DNA of 64,000 bases from Mimachlamys varia (taxonomy: Eukaryota > Mollusca > Bivalvia > Pectinida > Pectinidae), in NCBI GenBank assembly GCA_947623455.1, contig OX392542.1, positions 13,523,625 to 13,587,624 of the forward strand, given 5' to 3'. Numbering within the stretch: the first letter of the stretch is position 1; each line of letters opens with the position of its first letter. Shown here piece after piece: positions 35,022-47,900 of this stretch. A program made the translations under genes and the position numbers. The notes below the pieces were generated by a model that was given only the letters and a program-made list of their open reading frames with translations, was not told the DNA's origin and did no database searches.

Positions 35022-35324
35022 AACTTGGTACTGACAAAAACATCAACTTACGTTACACAAACAGAAATGAAAATGTTTTTTATGCAGGTTTCATGGTATT
35101 TTAAAGTTATTTACAAATGCTGTGAAACAGAGTTTAAAATGTATCTTTTGGTAGGAAATCGGAACAACGAATAATCATTTGAGCAATTTGTGTATTGCAG
35201 TATATCTAGCAATGCCTCAGTTTAAAGTCTTCTTCCACAGGGACTTCCCTTCCGCTATAGGCGATGCACTAGACATCTCCACTGTTGTTATACAGTAACC
35301 CTTCCCTAATGTCATTAACTCGTT

Positions 35325-35400
35325 TAGCCATGAAACGAAATTAAGTATTTGAACCTTTGAATTTGAAGAATTCAAATGTGTCTAGATCTGCAAGGGTAAA
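35325..35400. repeat. Dispersed repeat shared with 4645-4720
   Basis: TTAACTCGTTTAGCCATGAAA and CCTTTGAATTTGAAGAATTC match the block left of COPB2 exon 12 in the same order. Confidence 0.5.
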
Positions 35401-35928
35401 TTAGTTAAGGATATACATTTTCGGAATCCGGCACAGTGACCTCCCTGACCTGGTAGCTCAGTTTTGATTACAATTTGAAGAGTTCAAGGTTCATTGTTAG
35501 AATCTTTCTCTATTCTGTTGTATTTCGTTATACAATCTGAGCACTGTTGTCGATTGCACAATATTATTCAGTCTTTATACTTTTCCATAAGTTCTCAACT
35601 TTCCTCTCCGTAACTGTTTACCAAACGAATTGGTTATGGCGGAACAAAATGCATCATAGTCCATAGACCGTAACAGCGTTTGTCGGGGTAATCGAGTCTG
35701 TAACTCTCTTCACAATCACGGATTCAGTTCTTTGAGGAAAATGTTTCGTTAACAAACATAAGAAGACGAATCTTAATCCTCGTTCTGTTTGAAACAATAT
35801 AGTGAAACTATGCTATTCGGTGTCGTCCATGGAATGTCTCACTCACACAAGAGCTTATCTAAATGAATGATTTTATAGATAATATTTTTCACTGAATAAC
35901 AATGTAACGTGACTAAATATTTGTCCTA

Positions 35929-38900
35929 TCACATATGTGTCGAGGTGGGATTATCGACTCCGTACTTCCGTACTGGTTCGGGTTGGTACATCTTCACCTT
36001 GTCACTGCCATCATTAGGTCCCCAGGCATCTGTGGGCGTGGTTATTGTTCTTAGTCTCTGTAAACAATAGCAAATAATGGTAAAATCATCTAATATGCAT
36101 ATGGCTTTGTAACTATTTGTTTTGATTTACAATGTGTTATTTAATCACCATTATTTAATCGGCAGGTAGCTGTATGATGTTCAGCCCTTTACATAACCAT
36201 CAACCAAATTTGTTTAAGATAATAATTGCAATAATGAAAGAGTATTCCGTAGATTTAAAAAACTAAATCACCTTCCCGGTTAGTTCTGTTTGGTTTATTT
36301 TGTTTAACGTCCTATTAATAGCCAGGGTCATTTAAGGACGTGCCAGTTTTTGGAGGTGAAGGAAAGCCGAAGTACCCGGAGAAAAACCACCGATCTTCGG
36401 TTAGTACCTGGTAACCTTAACCATTTGGCAACTTCGCCCCTCCTTTCCACGTAGACTGCTACTATTACTTATATTCGTTACATAACGAAATAACAACATT
36501 TTCTTGGTATATTTAGCACTTGGTACTTCATTGTTGTTTACATTTCATTTCTTTAACAGATGATAACCAGTTATTCAAGGAATGCTGTATGCGTGTATGT
36601 GCTGAGTACGTGTGTAACCTCTCTACCATAGTGCCGAACTGGTGCTGACGTTATAGTGTTATCGCAATGAAATATGCTGCCTGTTGGAATTTAAATGGAA
36701 CAAAGTATGAGTAGTAAGACCGACACTTACCTGTCCAATGGATCCTTCTGTGGTGAGGAACTTGTACACGAAATAGATGGGAATAGGACACATGACGCAG
36801 CACGTGAGCACCCAGCCTATCGACTGAGCGTACATGGGGTAAGGCACGCCCTTGGATATTTCAATAGGTTTGTACTGGACCATCCGGTATATAAACAACG
36901 CCTGTCGTAAACAACAAGTAGGTCATATAATAAACAAGTAGGTCATACAATACACAAGTAGGTCATACAATAAACAAGTAGGTCATACAATTAATAAGTA
37001 GGTCATACAATAAATAAGTAGGTCATACAATACTCAAGAACATGTAGATTATACAATAAATAAGTAGGTCATACAATAAATAAGTAGATTAAACAATTAA
37101 TAAGTAGGTCATACAATACACAAGTAGGTCATAATTAAACACGTAGGTATTACAATGAATAAGTAGGTCATACAATAAACAAGTAGGTCATACATTACAC
37201 TAGTAGGTCATACAATAAATAAGTAGGTCATGCAATAAACAAGTAGGTCATACAATACACAATTAGGTCATAAAATGAAACGTTTCAAATGATATTAAAG
37301 ATATTCGAATGAAAAATAATTTATGTCGGATTTTTTTCGCTGCCTTCCTGGCCTTTTGTATGAATTGTAAATATGTATTGATAATAACCGCAAAACAACG
37401 ATAGACAGCATCACCAGAATTATCATCACCATATTTTAATGACAGTGAGCGAACTTAAAACTGAGTTTATGGTGATATTAAAGCTTTCTTATAATCGGAT
37501 CAATAGGAAATGGGTTTCTCTATATAAATCTCAAGTAAAAAATCAAAATCGCTTCAGTTACACTTAGTATGTTGCCATATTTTTCAAATATGTATTTGCT
37601 ATTTAAATTGATCATACTTTAATTATTACAAAACTCCCTCACGTGAGATCAAAAAGACATTTGAACGTGATTGAAACTACCAAAGAGAAGTTCCTTCAGT
37701 AGCTCTTCACTTGATACATTAAAGCATGTTTTAAACACTGATGTTATGTTATATACATGTATATGAACAATCATATAATGGAGTAGTTTTTAATATGACC
37801 TTTAAGATATCGTGTACCTTTACAGGTAGCTTTAAAATGCGATACGTTTAAAATTGAAATAATAAAAATATTCCATGCAAATCTACAATAACTGACATCA
37901 GTCATAAACTCGCGCACGAGAGACAACACCAAGTTGCGTAAATGATAAAGTAAAACGCATGTATATCTATAAATAACACTGTAAATAAACTGATAAATAA
38001 GCTATAATGGTAATGACTTTGATAATCAAAGGAAAAACTTGTACTCCGTTCGTAAAACCTCACATAAATCAGCATATTATTAAATAGCTCAAAGGGATAT
38101 CACAAAATATATACTTAGAAAGGACGTATTTCTACAATAAGCGCCGTTCATTTGTACGCGAATTTAAGTATATTCCGAATGAACTGAAATGTGAATGGAT
38201 AAAAGAGAACGTAACACACACACACATGCTGCACCTTTTTAATGTAGTAATAGATACAGAATGCCGAAAAAAATTAAACTGCATCACACAGCTGTTTAGT
38301 CCACCTAGGACTCTTCAGTAATGCTAGGGGTCAAAAGGAATCCAAAATTTCTAAACTAATGTAGAAGCAGAAAAGTCAGGTGCGTAAAACACCTTTAATG
38401 TATTAATTAAGAAGTAAAATTAAACTAGTTTATATAGCTACATTGTAATAGAAGTAAAAGCACGATGTTATATAAATACCTACCCCGATGAGGATGGGGG
38501 AGCAGCCGATCCAACAGAACAGCCAGTACCATGTGGGCCGAGGAGGATAGCCCAACATATACTCTACATTCTTCATGAATCTCCTGGCACCTTTTCAAAT
38601 ATTTAAAAAAATATTTTGGGTGAATCAAACAAACAATTCAGAGAATATCAAAGTAAAAAAAAAACATAATCCAAACCCCCAAAACACGTCTTACATATCG
38701 TAGTTTATTACAATTTTACCAGTGAAATATCGAAAAATGTTCATTCTATAAAAGTGATATTTTTCACTCGTGAGAAATATGATATTTTTCACTAGTGAAA
38801 AATATCCCTTTTTCTGATTTGACCAATCAGAACGCTGCTTACAAACGACGGTTAGGAAAATCAGAAGCTGCCAATGTAGATTTTCATATAAAAATGCATG

Positions 38901-41900
38901 TACCTGCTGCGCACTCGTGAAAAATATAAAAAAAATTAGCCCCAATCGTGAAATAAATTTGGTATTACTGAAGACACTGTTAAAATATGTACTAAATCAA
39001 TAACTGATGAGTGACATACAAAGTATTTAGCAAGGTGGAACATAATACGGGTATTTTTTATCCTTCTAAAAGATATTGCTAATGCTAGAGGTCAAACTGT
39101 GAAATCAAAATTAAAACCTGACTCTTTAATCATACTAGAGACAAAAGCAAATTATGCTAATCAGAATTAATATAAGTTACTGTTGAAACAACAACTTACC
39201 ATATACCCACATGACCGCAACACACTCACAGGCCGCGACAAACAGTACTGAGAAGTCGGCACCGTAGTGGTCCATTAAACCAACTATGTAGTCTCCGGCC
39301 TAGTAGGATTAAAATGTAAATACATGTATGTATAGTTTTCTTCGTTGACCACTAAACACGTTGTACAGGGAATTCGTACAGAAGGGGCCATTTGTGATAT
39401 TTTTGTACAATGATTATTAAAGGCCCAATATACGTTACTTCAGGAAATTTTTCGTGATTCTGGAAATTCTGAAAAAATATCCAGCTGATAACCATGCAAT
39501 AATAAGCCTAAAACGAAGTAAACCTGTGCGGTAACTAACAAGAAATTACTGACAGAACAATCAAAAGGATTCAAAATAATTCAGGTGGGGCCCACTTCAA
39601 CACCAAACCGAGGTTAGAAGACGGTTCAAAATGGACGCGTGTTTACAAATACCGAGTTTCAACTGCTTCTGTACCGGTAACCGCATAAGAATTCATATTG
39701 AATATTGCTGATATCATTTAACCTTAACTAAATCTATAAATATAATAAGTTATTGGGCTTGATTTGTGCTTCAAGTTTTGCCTAAGTTACGTATATTGGG
39801 CCTTTAACCCCTATACAATTACCCTTATCAAAATATAAAAAATAAAATAATCAGTAAAATTGGCATAATCATGATAAAGTGAACTTTGTGGGCTTCACAT
39901 TGTAAAAAAATGAAAATAAATACTTTGCATAGAGACTAACATTTTTGCTTTTCCGAAACGGGTGTCTACACATGAAATGCTAGCTTTACAGGAAGTTAAA
40001 ACAGATAACAGCACTTTGCGGAAAATAGCGAAAAAATGTAAACGAACGACCTATGCTTGGACACAGATAATACTACAACCAAGTTTGTAATCTGTAACTT
40101 TAGATAGCAACATAAGAACAAAATCCTATTGCAGGGGTCAACTTTTGGGTCAAAAAAGTGTTTTGGGCCTTTTTTGGTGATTTTTGAAATGATAATCATG
40201 GTTTTTACACAAGTAACATTCATTGAGAAATTAAGTGAATACACTTATCAATTGAGAGATATGTATAACAGTTTATTTTTGTGTAATATGTCAAATGTCT
40301 TACAGGTGTGACACATGGTAATGCACAGAAGTACAGGACAATTCCTAGTCCAACACACATCTGACTTTTGTATTTCCTGAGGTGTGGAAACTCGTCCTGG
40401 ACACAGGTCAAAACAGTTTCTAAAAGGGCGAACTGAAAAAATATAAAAATATAAAATATAATCGCCAAATACATACCTGTTTTCGTTACGTTTCAACGAA
40501 TTATTTTTCCCTTTTTTCTAATGTGTATTCAGCGCGAAAATGAAGAAATCAGTTTTACTTGTAAACATAACCATGTCAACAGTTTGCATGGACGTCAATA
40601 CCTTACAAACAACCACTTAGACTTAAATATCACATGATATTTGTTATTTTGTTTCAAATTGCATATATAAAAACAATAATAACGTTAAATAATGATGTAA
40701 ATAGTATTGCGTGGAGGCTTTTTATACCCATTAAATAAAAACCTAGTTCGTAATCAACTCAGAGCGGTTCACAAATTGCAATTTGTGGTTAAGTTACTCA
40801 CAGCTAGCATTCAACAATTTTAGGACGTACTCGTATAACTTGTAAAAATCTACAACATATTGCACATTGCCCTGACGAGACGCGCCTCCGGCCACAAGCC
40901 GCGCGTCACACCACACGTCTTCCGTGCAAAATTAAGCAATGATGTATTATCCATGAAACTAACACTATTTTAGAATAACTTAAACGGTTTGCAATGTAAA
41001 AAAGCCATGCGTGTTCCTCCTTACCTCACTGTCCAGTCCGAGGGTGAACAACATAAAGAAGAAGAGGACTGACCAGAGCTGGGACGGTGGCAGGTTTGAC
41101 AATGCTTCAGGATAGGCGACAAACGCAAGACCGTATCCTAGAGGTAAACAAATAACAAGTTAGTGAAAAAGACCGTATCATACAGGTAAACAAATAACCA
41201 GTTAGTAAACAAGAAATTTCCTACAGGTAAACAAATAACCCGTTAGTAAGCAAGACATATCCTACAGATAAACAAATAACCAGTTAGTAAACAAGACATT
41301 TCCTACAGGTAAACAAATAACCAGTTAGTAAACAAGACATTTCCTACAGGTAAACAAATAACAAGTTAGTAAACAAGACATTTCCTACAGGTAAACAAAT
41401 AACCAGTTAGTAAACAAGACCGTATTAACAGGTAAACAAATAACCAGTTAGTAAACAAGACCGTATTAACAGGTAAACAAATAACCAGTTAGTAAACAAG
41501 ACCGTATCAACAGGTAAACAAATAACCAGTTCCTACCTGACTTTGCCACATCCTCCACTCCTACTCCGATCTCCTTGGCCATCCCCCCAAACGTAGTGAA
41601 TATGACGAACCCGGCGATGATACTCGTCACAATATCCATCACAGCTATCAACATGGCGTCACTGGATAGACAAGGGAGACAATCATTCATCATCTACTGT
41701 TGATGCTAGACTTATTGTGTAATGATATAAATTTACAATACTTTAGTTATGCTGACTTACAAGTTAAATTACCCAAGACACGTTTGAAACATAATGTTAT
41801 GGTGCCCAAGTTACTCCAGAGATGTTGACCTAATTAAACGTAATGTTAACCAAGTCAACCAAGGAATGTTGTCCTAATTATGTAAATTTACCCTCATATT

Positions 41901-44900
41901 TATGTAAATTTACCCAAGTTTCATTATTGTACTCTAGGGATGCTGATTTAATAATGTCATGTTATCAAAAGCAGTGTTGCGGACCTCTTGTCATGCTAAC
42001 GATAGTTCTCCAATGATGCCGACTTTATACCAGAACACTCAAGTGACACTAACCTTGTTATGTAATGATAGTTACAACACTGGTAAATCTAACTTTGTTA
42101 TATAACCCTAGTAAATACACTGCAGTTTAACTATTTTTTTTTCGGCATACAGTATATATTAATAAATTTAAATGGTGCAACATATGAATGTGTTTCGTCA
42201 TCTTTCATGATAGGGGGTGGCATACTCTGCTGGTGGATGTTTTAGTCTCTGAGGTTGGCGAGTAATCTTTCTTCTAAGTTAATAAATTAACGAGGTTTTT
42301 CGGACCTGATCCTTCTGCTTCTACATGTATGATGCAGTTTGATTCATTTTTTTTCGAAATACTGTATCTATTACTAAATTTAAAAGGTGCAGCATATGTG
42401 TGTGGTCCGTTGTAACATAGGCAAAGGGTAAAGAAAACTACAGTGGGTGCAACCTCTGTCGAGGATGCACTCATCTGTAAACGCTAAAATGTACGTGTTC
42501 ACTCACCCATAAACATTGTTACTAAACTTGTTGTAACTGCCAAACATTATGATGCCTCCAAAAGATACACTGAGAGAGAAAAACATCTGCCCAGCTGCTG
42601 CAACCCAAACCTGCAAAGAATGGCATAACCTGATAACTTTTTCAAATAAGTAAATACTTATCACTTTTTAGATACATTTTATGAAACATACCATGGTGAT
42701 TAATTCTATGTAATGATATTACGTTATGATGAACATAATTGATCATACGTTATCTGACTTCTTCAGACATAATATTTACTATTTGTTTTATATATAAAAA
42801 AGAATTTGCTTTCGACTTACATTGACATCCAACAATTTTTCCCATTTAGGGACGATAAAATAAATAACCCCGTCGATGGCCCCATCCAAGGTAGCCCCAC
42901 GGACCAACAGAATCAGCAGGATAACATAGGGAAAAGTGGCAGTAAAGTACACAACCTGTCAATAAAAAAATTTTGTAGACATTAAGGAAGCTTTGTTGTC
43001 GTCACAGTAAATGTCAACAAAGACCTTATGGCAACGTTACCGTAAAGTAAATATAAAAGATGTCGACATTACAGTAAGGTCAAAGAGGTTAAAATTACAC
43101 TTAATAAGTAGTTTTTACATTACAGGAAAAGTTACATATCTTGTTTTCAGGTTAAATAGAAATACAATATAGATCAAGTTTAGTTCGTGTAGTGACATCA
43201 TGAACTAGGAAGTATAAATTATGTAGTAGCAATGCTTGGTAATTCTGTAACTTCTTTATTGAATAACACATGGAAATAAATAACATTTCAATGGCGTTAC
43301 AGTAGAGAAAACAAAAATGTACCTTTCCGGATGACTTAACTCCCTTGATCAGACAAAGAACAACGACGATCCACGAGAGAAGAAGACAGAGAGCAAGCTT
43401 CCACAAGGGGGCGCCAATGTTGTCGTTACTCAAAGTCGGAGTCTTATCCAGTACATCACGGCTAATAACAATAATCGAAAAACGTTATGGAATAAAATAA
43501 TATAACATTAGAAAACATACATACGTTTTATAAATGAATTCATTGCTTTTCTTGGTATATTGTTTTGCAATCTCATTGCTATATGAAAAGAATATCGATG
43601 TCCTCGGTGACAGAAAAGCATGAAATCGCGATACTTTATCAAACTTAATGACAATGGAATGTCTATACGGAATGAGGTATTGATGAGGATAACTTTGTAG
43701 ATGTTGAATGTCTAACTGCTTTACAATTGAACCTGTACAATGGCATTATTGCTGAAATAAAATAACTGGTGAATCCTTATATAGTATTACAGCTAAAATG
43801 GTTACTATAATCATTAAATATAATATACCCGAATGGAATTGAACTGATGGACGGCTATTATAACAATTGATAAGATTACAAATGCATCTTGTATTTATAC
43901 AGATGATTGTATTTCTTTCACGGGAGAAATGTTTTTTTTTTATAAATTGAATCCATGGATTTTATACAGATGTATATCAATTTTATTACTGCAACAACAT
44001 GGCAAGGAGGAATCCTTTCAAAATGATTTGTATCTTTTCTTCTAAATTTATGAAAATTCCAATTTACATGTGTTTTAATGAAATAAGTATAGGATTTTTA
44101 TATGGGATCAAGTTTTCTTCTGGCCCTGAAGCCAGGCTTTGGCATTTTTAATAGATAAATGTCTGGTGTAGTGGACAAGCCCGAATTTCCTCTTGCCCTT
44201 ACACCAGATTAGAATATTTTGACAGACATACACCCTTAATCTAATGACGGCTCAGGACTTAGATGCTTTGACGCAGTTGTCTAGTACAGGCCTAAAACCA
44301 GACATCTATCTGTTAAAATGTCCATGTCTGGTTTCAGAGCGATAGTCAACTAGGATTTTTCTAAGTATATCCAGTGAAAATATATATCAATAATATATGA
44401 AAATATGAATCAATTAATACTGTAAAAACATTGATCGATCAATATTGTGAAAATATGGATCGATCAATATTGTGAAAATATGAATCGATCAATATTGTGA
44501 AAGTATTAATAGATCAATTTTGTGAAAATATTAATCGATCAATAATGACGTTAATCTTAATACTTACTCGAAGTAGAACTGTGCCACGGGGACGGGTGAA
44601 TCGCCCTGGTAGGTGGCGTTGGTGCAGTTAAAGCCAGCATCATACACCATATTGTCATAGGTGGCGTTGCCTGTACAGCGGCACACGCCTAACGCCTGGT
44701 TGACTGTGACGTTAGCCACACAGTACGACATCTTCTTCACTGTCTGCTCTACACATCCTTCTGGCAGCCATTCCTGATTATTTGGTGGCAATTTAGTAAA
44801 AGTAAGTGAATTAAATTAGAAAAAACATTAAGGAACTCTAAACACGTGTTTTGCTCAATGAAGAGATTCATCAAGTATAAAATATAAGTATTGTATCTAA

Positions 44901-47900
44901 TGAAATTATACTAATATTAAAACAAGTAATGTCATTACTTATTTATCTTATTTTGGGAATTCAATTTTGGCAGTTATTCAAAAGATATTTGACAGTATAA
45001 CAATCCAAATAAAATTTCATCAAACAATTAATATTCCGAATATAAGATTTCCAATTTTTAAATCATTATCACAAAGTCGTTCACCAAAATACATGCAGTA
45101 CTCTGAGTAAGATCAACTTAGGTTTTCAACAAGCACAGTCTTAACTCAATGCCGATGTTGCATGCAGTTTTGTACCGGATACAGCATGTGGTTTCGGAAT
45201 GGTTATTAGATGTTGTGTTTATCTTTATAAAAGGAGTGAAAATGAGTGATCAATTCATTCGCTCCTGCAGAAACATTTGAACTCTTTCGAGTTGTTGATT
45301 ATGATATATAAGGGGTGAATACGTTACTTTTTCAGTGTGGCTGACCACATGGCTTACTTACCGGTTTACAAACAGTCCATGGCAATGTCTTTTGCATAGA
45401 CGAAAAGAAGTAGAACAGCGTGTAGGCCATGATGACGTTATAATAAATTGCAACCACCACAGAAATCAGCGCCATAGCTATACCGATACCTGTAGAGGGA
45501 CAGAAAGCATGGTAACTCATAATTACACCATAGTAACGCCAATCAACACCATGGTAACACTATCCAATACCATAGTTATAGAAATCAACACCATGTTAAC
45601 ACTATCCAATACCATGGTTACACCAATCACCACCATGGTTACACCAATCAATACTATGGAACTGGGCCATTTGTTATGCCTAAGCGTGGCATTTGTGTCC
45701 AAGTTGAATGTCTTCTTCATGTTATGAATTAATAATATGAAAAAAAATCTTAATTTGTCAATGGTTTGGAAAAAGCTTAAAACTGTTTTTAATTTCTATA
45801 TTTGACTTTTTAAACGTTTGAGTTAATGTACACTGTTAAGTTAATTTGAGTACTGAGTCCTTCCTATATTCTACAAAAAAAACCCCACCGTATTGTGTTA
45901 CATTGGTCTAAGGAGGAGAGTTTGTCACTTTAAACAATGTGTCATACCTTTGGCGCTAGGGTTCATGTTCCAGACGGCTGTGGGTCCCTTTCCCGAATAC
46001 TGTCCCATCACCAGTTCCATGAAGTACATGGGTTTGCCAATCAGAAACTGCAGCACCAGATATGCTATCACAAAGGCGGCTGTGGACAAGAAAAATGGCG
46101 CTAATATTATAACAAATCACAACAACGGCGTTTCAAGCAGAGAGAAAGGTTATGTTGTACAAATAAGATCGTAAGATGTTCTCCATGTTGTGGACAGGCA
46201 AATCAAGGTGGCTGACACGGGTGCTTCGGGACCTTATCTTGCTTGAAATTTTGGTCATACTTAGAAAATTAAATTGCAAGTAAATAATATGGGGATTAAA
46301 GTAACATGTGTTCGGTTTTCAGTTCGAAATATGGTTTTGTTGACGTTTCGGTATTCTCTGTTTTTATGAATGGGATTTACTAATCATTTGTTGTTTAATA
46401 TAGGATATGAATATCCTTGTGAGATAGGAAGGTGCATTTTTAAGTATGCTCATTAGCGTGCTTACTTGTGATTTGTCTTCATATTTTGCCACTAGGACCT
46501 AGTTTAGTCGATTTTGATATCGGATTGTGGTTTTGTTGACGCTTTGGTAATCACTGATTTGTTTTGTGTGAATAACGTTTACATCGTAAAATATCATAGG
46601 TGTTAATTTAATACATATGAACACGAGCAAAGTTATCATATTGTTTAATAAAAAATTTACATTTATAGAAAGACATATACATGTGCATTTAATTTACATC
46701 ACATCCCTGATTACAACCCCGACACATCTTAGAAAATCTGAACCTCAACCGTGTTAGCAGGACACAGCGAAGGTCATGATATATCACAACACCGTCTAGT
46801 CTAACGTACATGAACATGTGTGAAATCTCGTCAATGTACCGGAAGAACAGACACGAGCGTCGATGTCATTGTTCCCGAGCTTGCCTCAGGCGTTTGACGC
46901 AATGATAAAGTATATAAGTAAAACAAACGTTGATGGAAGAATTATTGTTTACTTTCACCTATGAATTGTCTTGTATAATTTTGTCATCAAGGATAACAAC
47001 GCTTCAGGCGATTTATGATATGTTTATTGTATTCAGCTTGGTTTTATCTGAAGTGAAGAGTTAACCTGTTCAGAATCTAGAGGAATGATACACGTAACGA
47101 CTAATTATCTAACTGAACAAGGCCCTGATGACTTGGTGTTTAAAAAGACCAGAGAATACCAAAGCGTCAATAAAACCATAATCCAAACTCAAAATCGATT
47201 AAACGAAAGGCAAAATATGCCCAAAGAAACATTTACGCGGGGACTCTTGTACAAGAGAATAGGACCACGTGTTCCGGAGGAGCAAGCGTTTTCTACTTCA
47301 TCGACGACATCCGCCATGTGAATCGTTGTCACATCCAAGTAAACATCACGTCTTCAAAATGAGAACCTTGAGAGTCATTATTCTAGATCACAACAAGTAA
47401 GGACTCTAATGAGCATATTCTAAACCTACAATGATAACTGGATTAACTATCTGATGTATCTTTATAGGACAATCTTACAATCTCAACTGCCCTCGCTTAT
47501 AATAATAATAATAATAATATATAAAATTTATAAAGCGCTCCATATAATTTGTAAAATTACCCTAAAGCGCTTCACAGCATGTAGATAATAATTTAATACT
47601 TACAATAAATAAAGAAGTTATTACAATATCAGCTAACGTGATAATATAAAACATGCATATAAATACGAACTAGATAAACAAATGTCAGTATATACATGTC
47701 GTCTAAGTTGATACCCTAATATGCAGACGTGAAAAGGTACGTCTTCAGATGTTTCTTGAATTAGGCCAGAGTATTTGTTAGGTTTGCATTTGGTACGTCC
47801 GGTATTCAGTCTGCTACATTTCGCAGTTATCTATATTGTATATTAACAGTGTAAGGTTACCTCCGCCATTGTCGTACGCTAGGTAGGGAAACCTCCACAC

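Noticed and set aside
36905..37277. Regular repeats resembling a CRISPR array
   Set aside because: Units are contiguous with no spacers, there are no cas genes, and the context is a eukaryotic intron.
45335..45727. 130- and 65-codon ORFs with VTPINTM-like repeats
   Set aside because: Produced by the 21-bp minisatellite on both strands; the true coding here is SLC6 exon 4.
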